Shown here: in pieces, positions 52,806-60,162 of the stretch | Position numbering within the stretch: the stretch's first letter is position 1 | How the letters are laid out: each line of letters begins with the position of its first letter | Origin: Pirellula sp. | GTDB lineage: Bacteria; Planctomycetota; Planctomycetia; Pirellulales; Lacipirellulaceae | Direction: 5' to 3' | Assembly (NCBI GenBank): GCA_013822725.1 | Contig: PNKX01000007.1 | Span: forward strand, 124,001 to 188,000 | Length of the DNA: 64,000 nt | The notes under the pieces: generated by a model | What the model was told of the DNA's origin: nothing | Databases searched by the model: none | Seen by the model: only the letters and a program-made list of their open reading frames with translations | Translations under genes and position numbers: made by a program

Positions 52806-52963
52806 GGAATGATGCGGCGCTTGGCCGCCGGGGCCATGCCACTCGACAGTTTACGCGGCTTTCGCGGCTTCTGTAACACTCGGGGGCGCCCTGCGCATCA
52901 CTCGGTAACGAGGTCGATTGCGTACCTCGGATCGTCACACCGAATATGCAAAGGACCCGTCCC

Positions 52964-54463
52964 ATGTTTTCCAAGCTACTGCGAAAGGTTTCCAAAGCCT
53001 CGAAAAGCTCCAAGACGCCGCTAACTCGTTTCCGAATGGAAATGCTCGAAACTCGCCAGATGATGGCGGGCGACGTCGCCGCTTCGGTCGTCAACGGCAA
53101 TCTCTACATCAACGAAGCGCTCGGCCAGTCGGGGCTCGACAACGGCGTGCGCGTCTTTCAGGTTTCGCCTGGCGTCGTTCGCGTGCAAGGCGCCGAAAAC
53201 AACGGCGACGGCTCGACGAGTCTCGTCAACGGCCACCAGTACCAAGACTTCATGATCTCGGGCGACCTGAACGTCAACCTCGGCGCCGGTCACGATCGGC
53301 TCCACATCGGCTTCGACGGTGGATCGAGCGCTCCGAACTTCAACAACGTCAACATCAACATGGCGGCGCCAGATTTGGTGATCGCCCAAAAGACTCAGGT
53401 CGCTAAGGGCGGGCTCGGCGCCGTCGGCGGCGTCTTTAATTATCCGGACAACGACCAAGTCTTCGGCTGGGGCTTCAACGCCCGAGGCGCCGTGAGCGTC
53501 AACACTGGCGTCGGCAACGATTGGGTCTTCATCAGCAATGCCTTGATCGGCGACGGACTCGGCGCCGACAATCTCACGATCAACACTGGCGCCGGGGCCG
53601 ATACCGCCTCGATCAAGGGGACGACGCTGCTCGGCAATCTGCGAATCCAAACCTATGCCAACGTCAACGAGAACGATGCTGACACGGTGTGGATGGACAG
53701 CGCGCTCGACAGCTCGTTCAATGTGCGTCCCACCTACGTCACCGGCGACGTGAGCGTCTACACCGGCGGCGGCAACGACTTTTTCATGCTAGGCGATTCG
53801 TCCGATCCCTATTTTACGGGACTCGGCTTCATGACGAACGGTTACTTCCAGGCCTACCTCGGCGCCGGCGACGATATCGTCGACGTCTCCGCCGCCAAGT
53901 TCGGCAACGGTCCGGAGCATTGGAGCAATCTGCTGCTCTACACCGGCGCCGGGGCCGACGACGTGACGGTCGACTTCGATCGAAGTTTAATCGCCGTCGG
54001 CGATCCGATGCCCGAGATCAACGGCTCGCTGATCATCCAGACCTACGATTCGCTCGCTGAAACCGACGCCGACAAGGTGACGATCCCGATCGGCCAAATC
54101 GGCTTCGCCACCTACATCTGGCTGGGCGGCGGCGACGATCAATTCAGCCTCACCGCCGGCAACTGGGGAAGCTATGTGATCGTCGACGCCGGCGCCGGCA
54201 ACGACACGGGCTTCGCCGCCGGATTCCTCTACGAGACGGCCGAGATTCGCATGGGCGAAGGGAACGACAACATGACGATCGCCCACCTGCGGGCGAAGAA
54301 GCTGACCCTCGACGGCGGCGCCGGCGTCGACAGCTTGCGTCGGCTCTCGCCCTCGGCGGTCGATCAGCTGTTCCAAACCGGTTGGGAGTACATCAACGGC
54401 CGGCCGCAGTGGGTACTCGACAACGTGTACAGCGTTCAATCGGCGTCGCTGGCAGCTCGCTAA
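52964..54463 (+). CDS. Surface-type beta-helix protein with LEPR-like anchor
   Basis: This 499-residue protein has the N-terminal region MFSKLLRKVSKASKSSK followed by MEMLETRQMMAGDV, a variant of the planctomycete LEPR-x-LL anchor motif. The rest is rich in GxGxDxxxI units, e.g. NLGAGHDRLHIGF, VGNDWVFISN, GAGADTASI, GGNDFFMLG, GAGDDIVDVS, GAGADDVTVD, GGGDDQFSL, GAGNDTG, which suggests a right-handed beta-helix of calcium-binding type. AAAGGA lies eight bases upstream of the ATG at 52964. A terminator hairpin follows the stop. Confidence 0.87.
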   Translation: MFSKLLRKVSKASKSSKTPLTRFRMEMLETRQMMAGDVAASVVNGNLYINEALGQSGLDNGVRVFQVSPGVVRVQGAENNGDGSTSLVNGHQYQDFMISGDLNVNLGAGHDRLHIGFDGGSSAPNFNNVNINMAAPDLVIAQKTQVAKGGLGAVGGVFNYPDNDQVFGWGFNARGAVSVNTGVGNDWVFISNALIGDGLGADNLTINTGAGADTASIKGTTLLGNLRIQTYANVNENDADTVWMDSALDSSFNVRPTYVTGDVSVYTGGGNDFFMLGDSSDPYFTGLGFMTNGYFQAYLGAGDDIVDVSAAKFGNGPEHWSNLLLYTGAGADDVTVDFDRSLIAVGDPMPEINGSLIIQTYDSLAETDADKVTIPIGQIGFATYIWLGGGDDQFSLTAGNWGSYVIVDAGAGNDTGFAAGFLYETAEIRMGEGNDNMTIAHLRAKKLTLDGGAGVDSLRRLSPSAVDQLFQTGWEYINGRPQWVLDNVYSVQSASLAAR

Positions 54464-54490
54464 CGGCGGGTCGTTCGTACAATCTTCCAC

Positions 54491-54524
54491 GGCCCGATAG
54501 ATCGTTTGATCTATCGGGCCGGTT
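54491..54524 (+). terminator. Intrinsic terminator after the surface-protein gene
   Basis: GGCCCGATAGATC (54491-54503), a 4-base loop, and its complement (54508-54520) make a 13-bp stem, followed by GGTTTTGTTG. It is 27 bases beyond the stop codon. Confidence 0.85.
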
Positions 54525-54661
54525 TTGTTGATGACGATATTCTGGCGTCACTTTTGACAGAAGAATGAAGGCGAGGACACTCATGGCGCGTGATTTGCGT
54601 GAGGTTAAGTCGTTCTGCAACTACCGACGACTAAGACTCGATCCCTTTGGGAGAAACGACC

Positions 54662-55156
54662 ATGTCCGCCGCGCCTGACGACAAGCTTCGGGAATTGCTC
54701 GACGACTTCTCTGCCGCCATGTTGGTCACGCGGCGGCCGGATGGGGCGCTGCGGTCGCGGCCGATGGCGGTGGCGGGGCTCGACGCCGACGGGACGCTCT
54801 GGTTTCTTACCCAGGACGATTCGGGGAAGATTGACGAGATCAATACCGACCATCACGTGAACGTCGCGATGCAATCGTCGATGAAGTTCGTCTCGATCAG
54901 CGGGAAGGCGGCGCTCGTGAAGGACACCCGCAAAGTCGAGGAGCTATGGAACGAGGCGTGGAAGGTTTGGTTCCCCGGCGGGAAAGACGATCCGCATCTT
55001 GTGCTGCTGAAAGTGCAGGGCGAGACGGGGGAGTATTGGGACAACAGCGGAACGAGCGGGATCAAGTATCTCATCGAGGCGGGGAAGGCGTACCTCAGCG
55101 GCATGCGGCCGGATGTGGAGGGGGATCCGAAGATTCATGGGAAGGTGGCGATGTGA
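54662..55156 (+). CDS. General stress protein 26-like pyridoxamine oxidase fold protein
   Basis: This 164-residue protein of the PNPOx-like family begins MSAAPDDKLRELLDDFSAAMLVTRRPDGALRSRPMAV, the flavin-binding split barrel of GSP26-like proteins. LWFLTQDDSGKIDEIN and VSISGKAALVKDTRK then WFPGGKDDPHLVLLKVQ are the further conserved strands. It is cytoplasmic, and flavin or pyridoxal binding is likely. The ATG at 54662 has GGGAG seven bases upstream; the longer TTG frame is less likely. Confidence 0.88.
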   Translation: MSAAPDDKLRELLDDFSAAMLVTRRPDGALRSRPMAVAGLDADGTLWFLTQDDSGKIDEINTDHHVNVAMQSSMKFVSISGKAALVKDTRKVEELWNEAWKVWFPGGKDDPHLVLLKVQGETGEYWDNSGTSGIKYLIEAGKAYLSGMRPDVEGDPKIHGKVAM

Positions 55157-55167
55157 GAAGACCGTGG

Positions 55168-56166
55168 TCACGGCTTTTTCTTAGGTGCACTTTTCTTCAC
55201 CACCTTTTTCTTCGGGGTCTTTTTCTTAGTAGTCTTTTTCTTTGCTGGCTTCTTTTCTTTTGAGGTTGCCGGGATGGCATCCGCGACGTCAAGAACGACT
55301 TTGGGATCCGAAGTGGATTCAGGAATCACCAGTGTAAATTTCTTTGGACCAGCAATTCCTTCCGCAACTCGCACTGTCTGCACATTTCCTGATTCGGAAA
55401 CGACCTCGTACTCCACGCAGTTAAGCGACCCGCGCGCAACTATTGCATGAACGACGATCTTGATGCGATTCGCTTTATATTGCTTCCCAAGATACAAAAT
55501 CGAGTGGTGATCTAGTTCGAACGCGATCGTCGCTGACGCTTGGCCATTGGGCTCATTTAAAGCTTTCAGTTGAATCTTCTGAAGTATAGCCGGATCTCTC
55601 GGAACGATCTGTTGCCAGAATACAAAGTTGGCATACTTCCGGAGTGTCCCAAACTTTTTCCCGTGCGTACACGTCAGCGTCGCCTCATCAATAAAACCTT
55701 TAGTCGAGAAAACATTGAAAGCCGGTTCTACGAGAACTTTGCATACATGAGGAGCCATCTCAAAGTTTATGAACGCTCCATCAGCACTCCAGTTCTTTTT
55801 TAAAGCCTCTTTTAGAGTCAATAGCTCAATGTCATTCAGCTTCGCACGAGCTATCGCATCCTCTGTAAATCCTTCTCGCGTAACGATGACTACTTTGTTT
55901 ACCTTAACTGAGCCGTCGCCAAAGTATTTGCTGTAGATCTTTCCCAATGTTGCATGGTCGAGTTTCCTTCCTGAATCAGTTGCCTCGACAGCGATTCTTA
56001 TCCGGTAAGGCCCCACTTGAGTTTGCACAAGAATGTCGATCTCGCGAGGATTTTTGAAACCAGGCACGGGCTCCATCGCTGATTCAGTTACAGTGGCACC
56101 TTTCGGCGCGAAGGCTTGCTGGATCAGGCGTACTAATTTCTGGAAGTCATTAGTTCGTTTCGGCAT
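55168..56166 (-). CDS. Mrr-like PD-(D/E)xK nuclease-fold protein with lysine-rich tail
   Basis: This 332-residue protein has an N-terminal nuclease-fold domain (about 1-125): REIDILVQ with Asp44, RIRIAVEATDSGRK with Glu61, then VVIVTREGFTEDAIARAKLNDIELLTL, the end of an Mrr/type IV restriction-like domain. The catalytic Lys expected two residues after Glu61 is Thr63; Lys68 might substitute. The middle domain is unassigned. The last 30 residues are almost entirely Lys, Pro, Thr and Val, histone H1-like. The region is visibly more AT-rich than its neighbours, consistent with transfer. GGGAG lies seven bases upstream of the ATG at 56166. Confidence 0.75.
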   Translation of the reverse strand: MPKRTNDFQKLVRLIQQAFAPKGATVTESAMEPVPGFKNPREIDILVQTQVGPYRIRIAVEATDSGRKLDHATLGKIYSKYFGDGSVKVNKVVIVTREGFTEDAIARAKLNDIELLTLKEALKKNWSADGAFINFEMAPHVCKVLVEPAFNVFSTKGFIDEATLTCTHGKKFGTLRKYANFVFWQQIVPRDPAILQKIQLKALNEPNGQASATIAFELDHHSILYLGKQYKANRIKIVVHAIVARGSLNCVEYEVVSESGNVQTVRVAEGIAGPKKFTLVIPESTSDPKVVLDVADAIPATSKEKKPAKKKTTKKKTPKKKVVKKSAPKKKP

Positions 56167-56284
56167 ACATTCACTCCCTGGAACCATCCTGATGGGAACG
56201 CGTCGCACTATGCTGTTGGTTATCAGATTGAACCAACAATCGGAACGAATACATTCTCAATACGGTACTCTTTTTACTCGCAAA

Positions 56285-56314
56285 TAAAAAACCCCCGGCC
56301 TTGAGGGCCGGGGG
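56285..56314 (-). terminator. Intrinsic terminator of leuB
   Basis: The stem CCCCCGGCC (56292-56300) and its complement (56306-56314) with a 5-base loop is followed on the minus strand by a run of six T. It lies 50 bases beyond the leuB stop. Confidence 0.9.
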
Positions 56315-56363
56315 CTAATGGGCGGTTCGGATTTTGAACGCTTAATCGCGGGGCGATGTACTG

Positions 56364-57425
56364 CTACAGCGCTTCGACGACCAAATCGCCGACTTCGCTC
56401 GTCGTGTAGCCCATCTTGCCGGCGTTCTGGCTCTTCATCTTCGTCGCGGTCACCTTCATGATCGCGTCCATCACGCGCTTCGCGGCCTTCGGGTGGCCTT
56501 GCTGGTCGAGCAGCATGCTCACGGCGTTGATGGCGGCGATCGGATTGATCTTGCCCGTGCCGGTGTACTTCGGCGCGCTGCCGCCCATCGGCTCGAACAT
56601 GCTGACGCCCCCCTTGTCGGGGTTGATGTTGCCGCCGGCGGCGACGCCCATGCCGCCTTGGATGATGCCGCTGAGGTCGGTGATGATGTCGCCGAACATG
56701 TTCGTCGTGACGATCACGTCATAGTACTCAGGGTTCTTCACGATCCACATGCAGCAGGCGTCGACGTGGTTGTAGTCCTTCTCGATGTCCGGATACTCGG
56801 CGCCGACTTCCTGGAACGTCCGCCACCAGAGGTCGTGGCTGAGAATCACGTTGGTCTTCGCGACCAGCGTGAGCTTCTTCCCCTTCGGGTTGTTGCGTTT
56901 CTTGCAAAGCTCGAAGGCGTAGCGGATCGCCCGCTCGCAACCCTTGCGGGTGTAGAGAGCCGTTTGCGTGGCGACTTCGCTCGGCGTGCCCTTGTGCATG
57001 AAGCCCTGGACGCCGCAGTAGAGGTCTTCGGTGTTCTCGCGAACGACGACGAAGTCGATGTCCTCGGGGGTCTTTCCCTTGATGGGGCACTCGACGCCGG
57101 GGAACAACTTCACCGGGCGGAGGTTGATGTACTGGTCGAGGCCGAAGCGGAGATCGAGCAGCAGTTTGCGCTCGAGGATGCCGGGCTGCACGTCGGGGTG
57201 GCCGACGGCGCCGAGGAGGATGCAGTCGAACTTGCGGAGCTGGTCGAGGCCGTCGGCGGGGAGGGCTTCGCCCGTCTTGAGGTAGTGATCGCCGCCCCAA
57301 TCGAGGTCGGTGAGCTTGAGGTCCTTGTCGAAGCCTTCGAGCTTGGCGACTGCCTTGAGGACTTTGACGCCCTCGGCCGCTACTTCAGGTCCGGTGCCGT
57401 CGCCGCCGATGACTGCGATGTTCAT
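56364..57425 (-). CDS. leuB: 3-isopropylmalate dehydrogenase family enzyme
   Basis: This 353-residue NAD-dependent decarboxylating dehydrogenase starts MNIAVIGGDGTGPEVAAEG. LGAVGHPDVQPGILERKLLLDLRFGLDQYINLRPVKLF, VVVRENTEDLYCG, and VTTNMFGDIITDLSGIIQGGMGVAAGGNI are the leucine-biosynthesis (IPMDH) signatures; MFEPMGGSAPKYTGTGKINPIAA ends the active-site region. Tartrate or isocitrate-type relatives are the alternatives. The ATG at 57425 starts the family N-terminus; the frame to 57545 runs into the adjacent repeat. A strong terminator follows. Confidence 0.9.
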   Translation of the reverse strand: MNIAVIGGDGTGPEVAAEGVKVLKAVAKLEGFDKDLKLTDLDWGGDHYLKTGEALPADGLDQLRKFDCILLGAVGHPDVQPGILERKLLLDLRFGLDQYINLRPVKLFPGVECPIKGKTPEDIDFVVVRENTEDLYCGVQGFMHKGTPSEVATQTALYTRKGCERAIRYAFELCKKRNNPKGKKLTLVAKTNVILSHDLWWRTFQEVGAEYPDIEKDYNHVDACCMWIVKNPEYYDVIVTTNMFGDIITDLSGIIQGGMGVAAGGNINPDKGGVSMFEPMGGSAPKYTGTGKINPIAAINAVSMLLDQQGHPKAAKRVMDAIMKVTATKMKSQNAGKMGYTTSEVGDLVVEAL

Positions 57426-57470
57426 TTCTGTTTTCCGTTGTCTGTGAATTGTGCTTGCGAACTGTTTCTT

Positions 57471-57608
57471 TCTCGCAAAGGCGCTAAGGCGCAAAGGAGG
57501 AACGCAAAGAAATAAAAAGGAAGCATCGAGCCGAGATTCGCTCAAGATCGAGCGAGCCGTCGACAGTCTTCTTCGCGATTCTTTGCGCCTTCGCGTCTTT
57601 GCGAGAGA
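57471..57608. repeat. Inverted repeat, family B
   Basis: The left arm CTCGCAAAGGCGCTAAGGCG (57471 onward) and the right arm, ending GCGTCTTTGCGAGAGA (57608), surround a spacer of about 60 bp. It lies upstream of leuB, between leuB and a divergent membrane-protein gene. Confidence 0.9.
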
Positions 57609-57822
57609 CTTTACGACCAGCCTCCAAAGGCTGGCGAATCTCGTATTTTAGCGGCCCAACTAAAGATGCGAAACGGGCTCATACGGCGGGAAAATTTGAC
57701 GTAAACCGTTGCAGCTTCCTAGAATGAGCGGCGTCGTCCGGGGGGATGCCGCGTGTGACGCGATCTCGCTGCGCCGGATGCTTTTTCTGCTCGCTTGAGG
57801 GTTACCCTCGAAGGTGGTCGCG

Positions 57823-58419
57823 ATGGGCGTTGGTCCTACTCTGCTGGGCGGAATTGTCGGAGCGGCGGTTGGCGTGGGGCTACACACGTTGCTGGAGACC
57901 GGCATGCTCGGCAAGCCGATCGAGGCCTCGTGGTTCGCGATTGTCATCGGGCTGCTCACCGGGCTCGGCGTGCGGCAGGCGAATCGGACGCACATGGAGC
58001 GGAGCTACCTGCGCGGGGCGCTCTCAGGAATCATCGCACTCGCGGCGATTTACGGCAGCACGGTGGTGATTGCCGAGGTGATGAAGAAGCGCGATCAAGC
58101 GATGGTGATGAAGACGGCGACCGCGGCTACCGAGACCGATGAGGCGAGCGACGCCGCTGCTGATGGAGACGACGCGGCGGCAGCCGAAGCGGAAACGCCG
58201 GCGGCCGATGCTGATCGCACGATGAATCCAGCGCTGGCCAATGGGGTGGTAGGAAATCCTCACGCCGGCGATTTGAACCCGTGGCAGTTCGTATTTATGG
58301 CGCTCGGGGCGCTGGTGGCGTACGAGTTTGGGCGCGGCGTGGGAGCACCGAAGCCAGCCGAGCCCGTTGATGCAACGCCACCGGAGGGGATGGGGCGCGC
58401 GACTGATCCTAGCGAGTGA
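57823..58419 (+). CDS. Membrane protein of unknown function, 198 aa
   Basis: This 198-residue protein has hydrophobic segments at about 5-25 (LLGGIVGAAVGVGLHTLL), 36-52 (WFAIVIGLLTGLGV) and 66-85 (ALSGIIALAAIYGSTVVIA), then an acidic Ala/Glu-rich linker (about 95-140) and a final hydrophobic stretch near 155-170 (WQFVFMALGALVAYEF). No family is recognised. AAGGTGG stands upstream of the ATG at 57823. The first gap upstream (57609-57822) holds no other feature. Confidence 0.75.
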   Translation: MGVGPTLLGGIVGAAVGVGLHTLLETGMLGKPIEASWFAIVIGLLTGLGVRQANRTHMERSYLRGALSGIIALAAIYGSTVVIAEVMKKRDQAMVMKTATAATETDEASDAAADGDDAAAAEAETPAADADRTMNPALANGVVGNPHAGDLNPWQFVFMALGALVAYEFGRGVGAPKPAEPVDATPPEGMGRATDPSE

Positions 58420-58423
58420 TCCG

Positions 58424-58592
58424 GCAGTCGCGGCTCAACGAGCCGCCGGAGCGGAACTAGATGTATGATTGCTGATTTATGATTTCTGATTTGCTGGCGA
58501 ACTGCTATGCCGCCTTTTCAAATCAGAAATCATCAATCCTACATCATACATCTACTGGGTTTCGCTCCGGCCGGTCGTTGACCGGCGGCTAC
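58424..58592. repeat. Composite inverted repeat: family D outside, AT-rich module inside
   Basis: The outer arms are GCAGTCGCGGCTCAACGAGC (58424 onward) and the family D terminus ending GGCGGCTAC (58592), matching 31861 and 48185. The inner arms (58459-58494 and 58519-58553) are AT-rich (ATGTATGATTGCTGATTTAT and complement). The right edge supplies the TAG stop codon of the sulfatase gene. Confidence 0.92.
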
Positions 58593-60010
58593 TTCTTCAC
58601 CTCTTGCCTACCAATCTCTCTGGCGTTCGTCGGCGCGACGCCGGTGAGCGAATCGCCTAAGTCTTTGCGCGCTTCTTCCATGTAGCCGCGCATCCGCTTC
58701 GCCACGTTGGGGCGTTGGTCGAGGACCGACTTCGTCTCGGCGATATCGCGGGAGAGATCGTAGAGGGCGGGCGGCATCGGGCTGTCGCCGACTTCGGTGT
58801 CGCGCCATAGGGCGTAATAGATGTTTTCGTTCTTGAGGACGTTCTTCGCGCGGAACTTCCACTTGCCGCTGCGGACGCCGTGGAGTTCGTTGCCGAAGTA
58901 GTAGAAGTATTTTTTCCACGGCGACTTGGCGTTCACCTCGCCGAAGAGGAGCGGAGTGACGTCGTGGCCGTCGATGATGCGGTCGCTGGGCGTTTCGCCG
59001 CCGGCGAGTTTGGCGAACGTCGGCAGCAGATCCATTTGCGAGGCGAACTCCGCGCACGTCGCGTCGGCCGAAATCTTGCCGGGCATCCAGGCGATCGTCG
59101 GAACCGTGAGGCCCCCTTCGTACGTGCCGCCTTTGCCGCCGCGGAACGGCGTGTTCAGGCCACCCTCTTCGCCGCGGAGGAGCCAGCCGCCGTTGTCGGA
59201 ACTGAAGATCACCAGCGTGTTCTCGTCGAGCTTCAGGTCGCGCAGCGTTTGCATGATTTGGCCCACGCTCCAATCGACCTCGCTCACCGCGTCGCCGTAG
59301 AGGCCGCGCTTGCTCTTGCCGCGGAACTCGGGCGACGCCGCCAACGGGATGTGCGGCATCGTGTGCGCAAGGTAGAGGAAGAAGGGGCCGTCTTGGTGGC
59401 GCTTGATGAAGTCGACCGCCTCGGTGGTGTAACGCTTCGTCTGCTGATCGCGGTCGATCTCTTCTTCGAGCAGCTCGTCGCCGCGGTAGTAGCGATACGG
59501 CTTCATGTCGTTGCTGAAGTAGACGCCGAAGAACTCGTCGAAGCCATGCTTCACCGGGCTGAACGCTGGCGGATCGCCGAGATGCCATTTGCCGACGAGG
59601 CCGGTCGCATAGCCGACCTTCTTCAGCACTTCGGGGATGAGGACTTCGTCAGCGCTGATGCCGAACGGCGAGTTCGGCCACAGCACGCGGCTCGGCGAGA
59701 TAGTCCCATCGGCGCGGGGAGCGATGACGTCGCCCATGCCGACGCGGACCGGGTAGCAGCCGGTCATGAACGCGGCCCGCGACGCCGTGCACGTGGGGGC
59801 GGCCGTGTGGAAGTTAGTGAGCCGCATCCCTTCGCTCGCCATGCGGTCGAGATTCGGCGTGCTCATGTCGACGGCGCCAAAGCAAGTGAGGTCGGCGTAG
59901 CCCATGTCGTCGGCGAGGATGACGATGACATTCGGCTGGTCGGCGGCGTGAAGTGCGGGCAGGGCTACCAGGCAGGCTAGCAAGGCGTAGAAGGCTTGGT
60001 GAATTCTCAT
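58589..60010 (-). CDS. Cys-type sulfatase (arylsulfatase family)
   Basis: This 473-residue exported sulfatase has a signal peptide at 1-23 (MRIHQAFYALLACLVALPALHA). VIVILADDMGYADLTCFGA holds the metal Asp pair, and CTASRAAFMTG is the formylglycine signature with canonical C-x-A-x-R. GKWHLGDPP and SSDNGGW add further calcium-site and active-site residues. It hydrolyses sulfate esters, likely of polysaccharide. The TAG stop codon falls inside the family D repeat. The start at 60010 fits the signal peptide; the frame to 60088 is not supported. Confidence 0.92.
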   Translation of the reverse strand: MRIHQAFYALLACLVALPALHAADQPNVIVILADDMGYADLTCFGAVDMSTPNLDRMASEGMRLTNFHTAAPTCTASRAAFMTGCYPVRVGMGDVIAPRADGTISPSRVLWPNSPFGISADEVLIPEVLKKVGYATGLVGKWHLGDPPAFSPVKHGFDEFFGVYFSNDMKPYRYYRGDELLEEEIDRDQQTKRYTTEAVDFIKRHQDGPFFLYLAHTMPHIPLAASPEFRGKSKRGLYGDAVSEVDWSVGQIMQTLRDLKLDENTLVIFSSDNGGWLLRGEEGGLNTPFRGGKGGTYEGGLTVPTIAWMPGKISADATCAEFASQMDLLPTFAKLAGGETPSDRIIDGHDVTPLLFGEVNAKSPWKKYFYYFGNELHGVRSGKWKFRAKNVLKNENIYYALWRDTEVGDSPMPPALYDLSRDIAETKSVLDQRPNVAKRMRGYMEEARKDLGDSLTGVAPTNAREIGRQEVKK

Positions 60011-60052
60011 CGTTGTTCCGCCTGATGGACTGGCGATCAAATGCAAATACGG

Positions 60053-60152
60053 TTTCAACACAGAGGACACAGAGGACACAGAGAGCACGGAGAATTTCGT
60101 CGCTCCATTGAGACCGTCTTTCTCTGTGACCTCTGTGCTCTCTGTGTTAAAC
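60053..60152. repeat. Inverted repeat, family K (ACACAGAGGACACAGAGG)
   Basis: The left arm AACACAGAGGACACAGAGG (60053-60092) and the right arm TCTCTGTGACCTCTGTGC (60120-60152) are imperfect reverse complements. It lies between the two sulfatase genes. Confidence 0.88.
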
Positions 60153-60162
60153 GTCTGTTCTA

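Noticed and set aside
52860..52960. tRNA-like sequence before the surface protein
   Set aside because: No cloverleaf, anticodon arm or TTCGA loop could be built.
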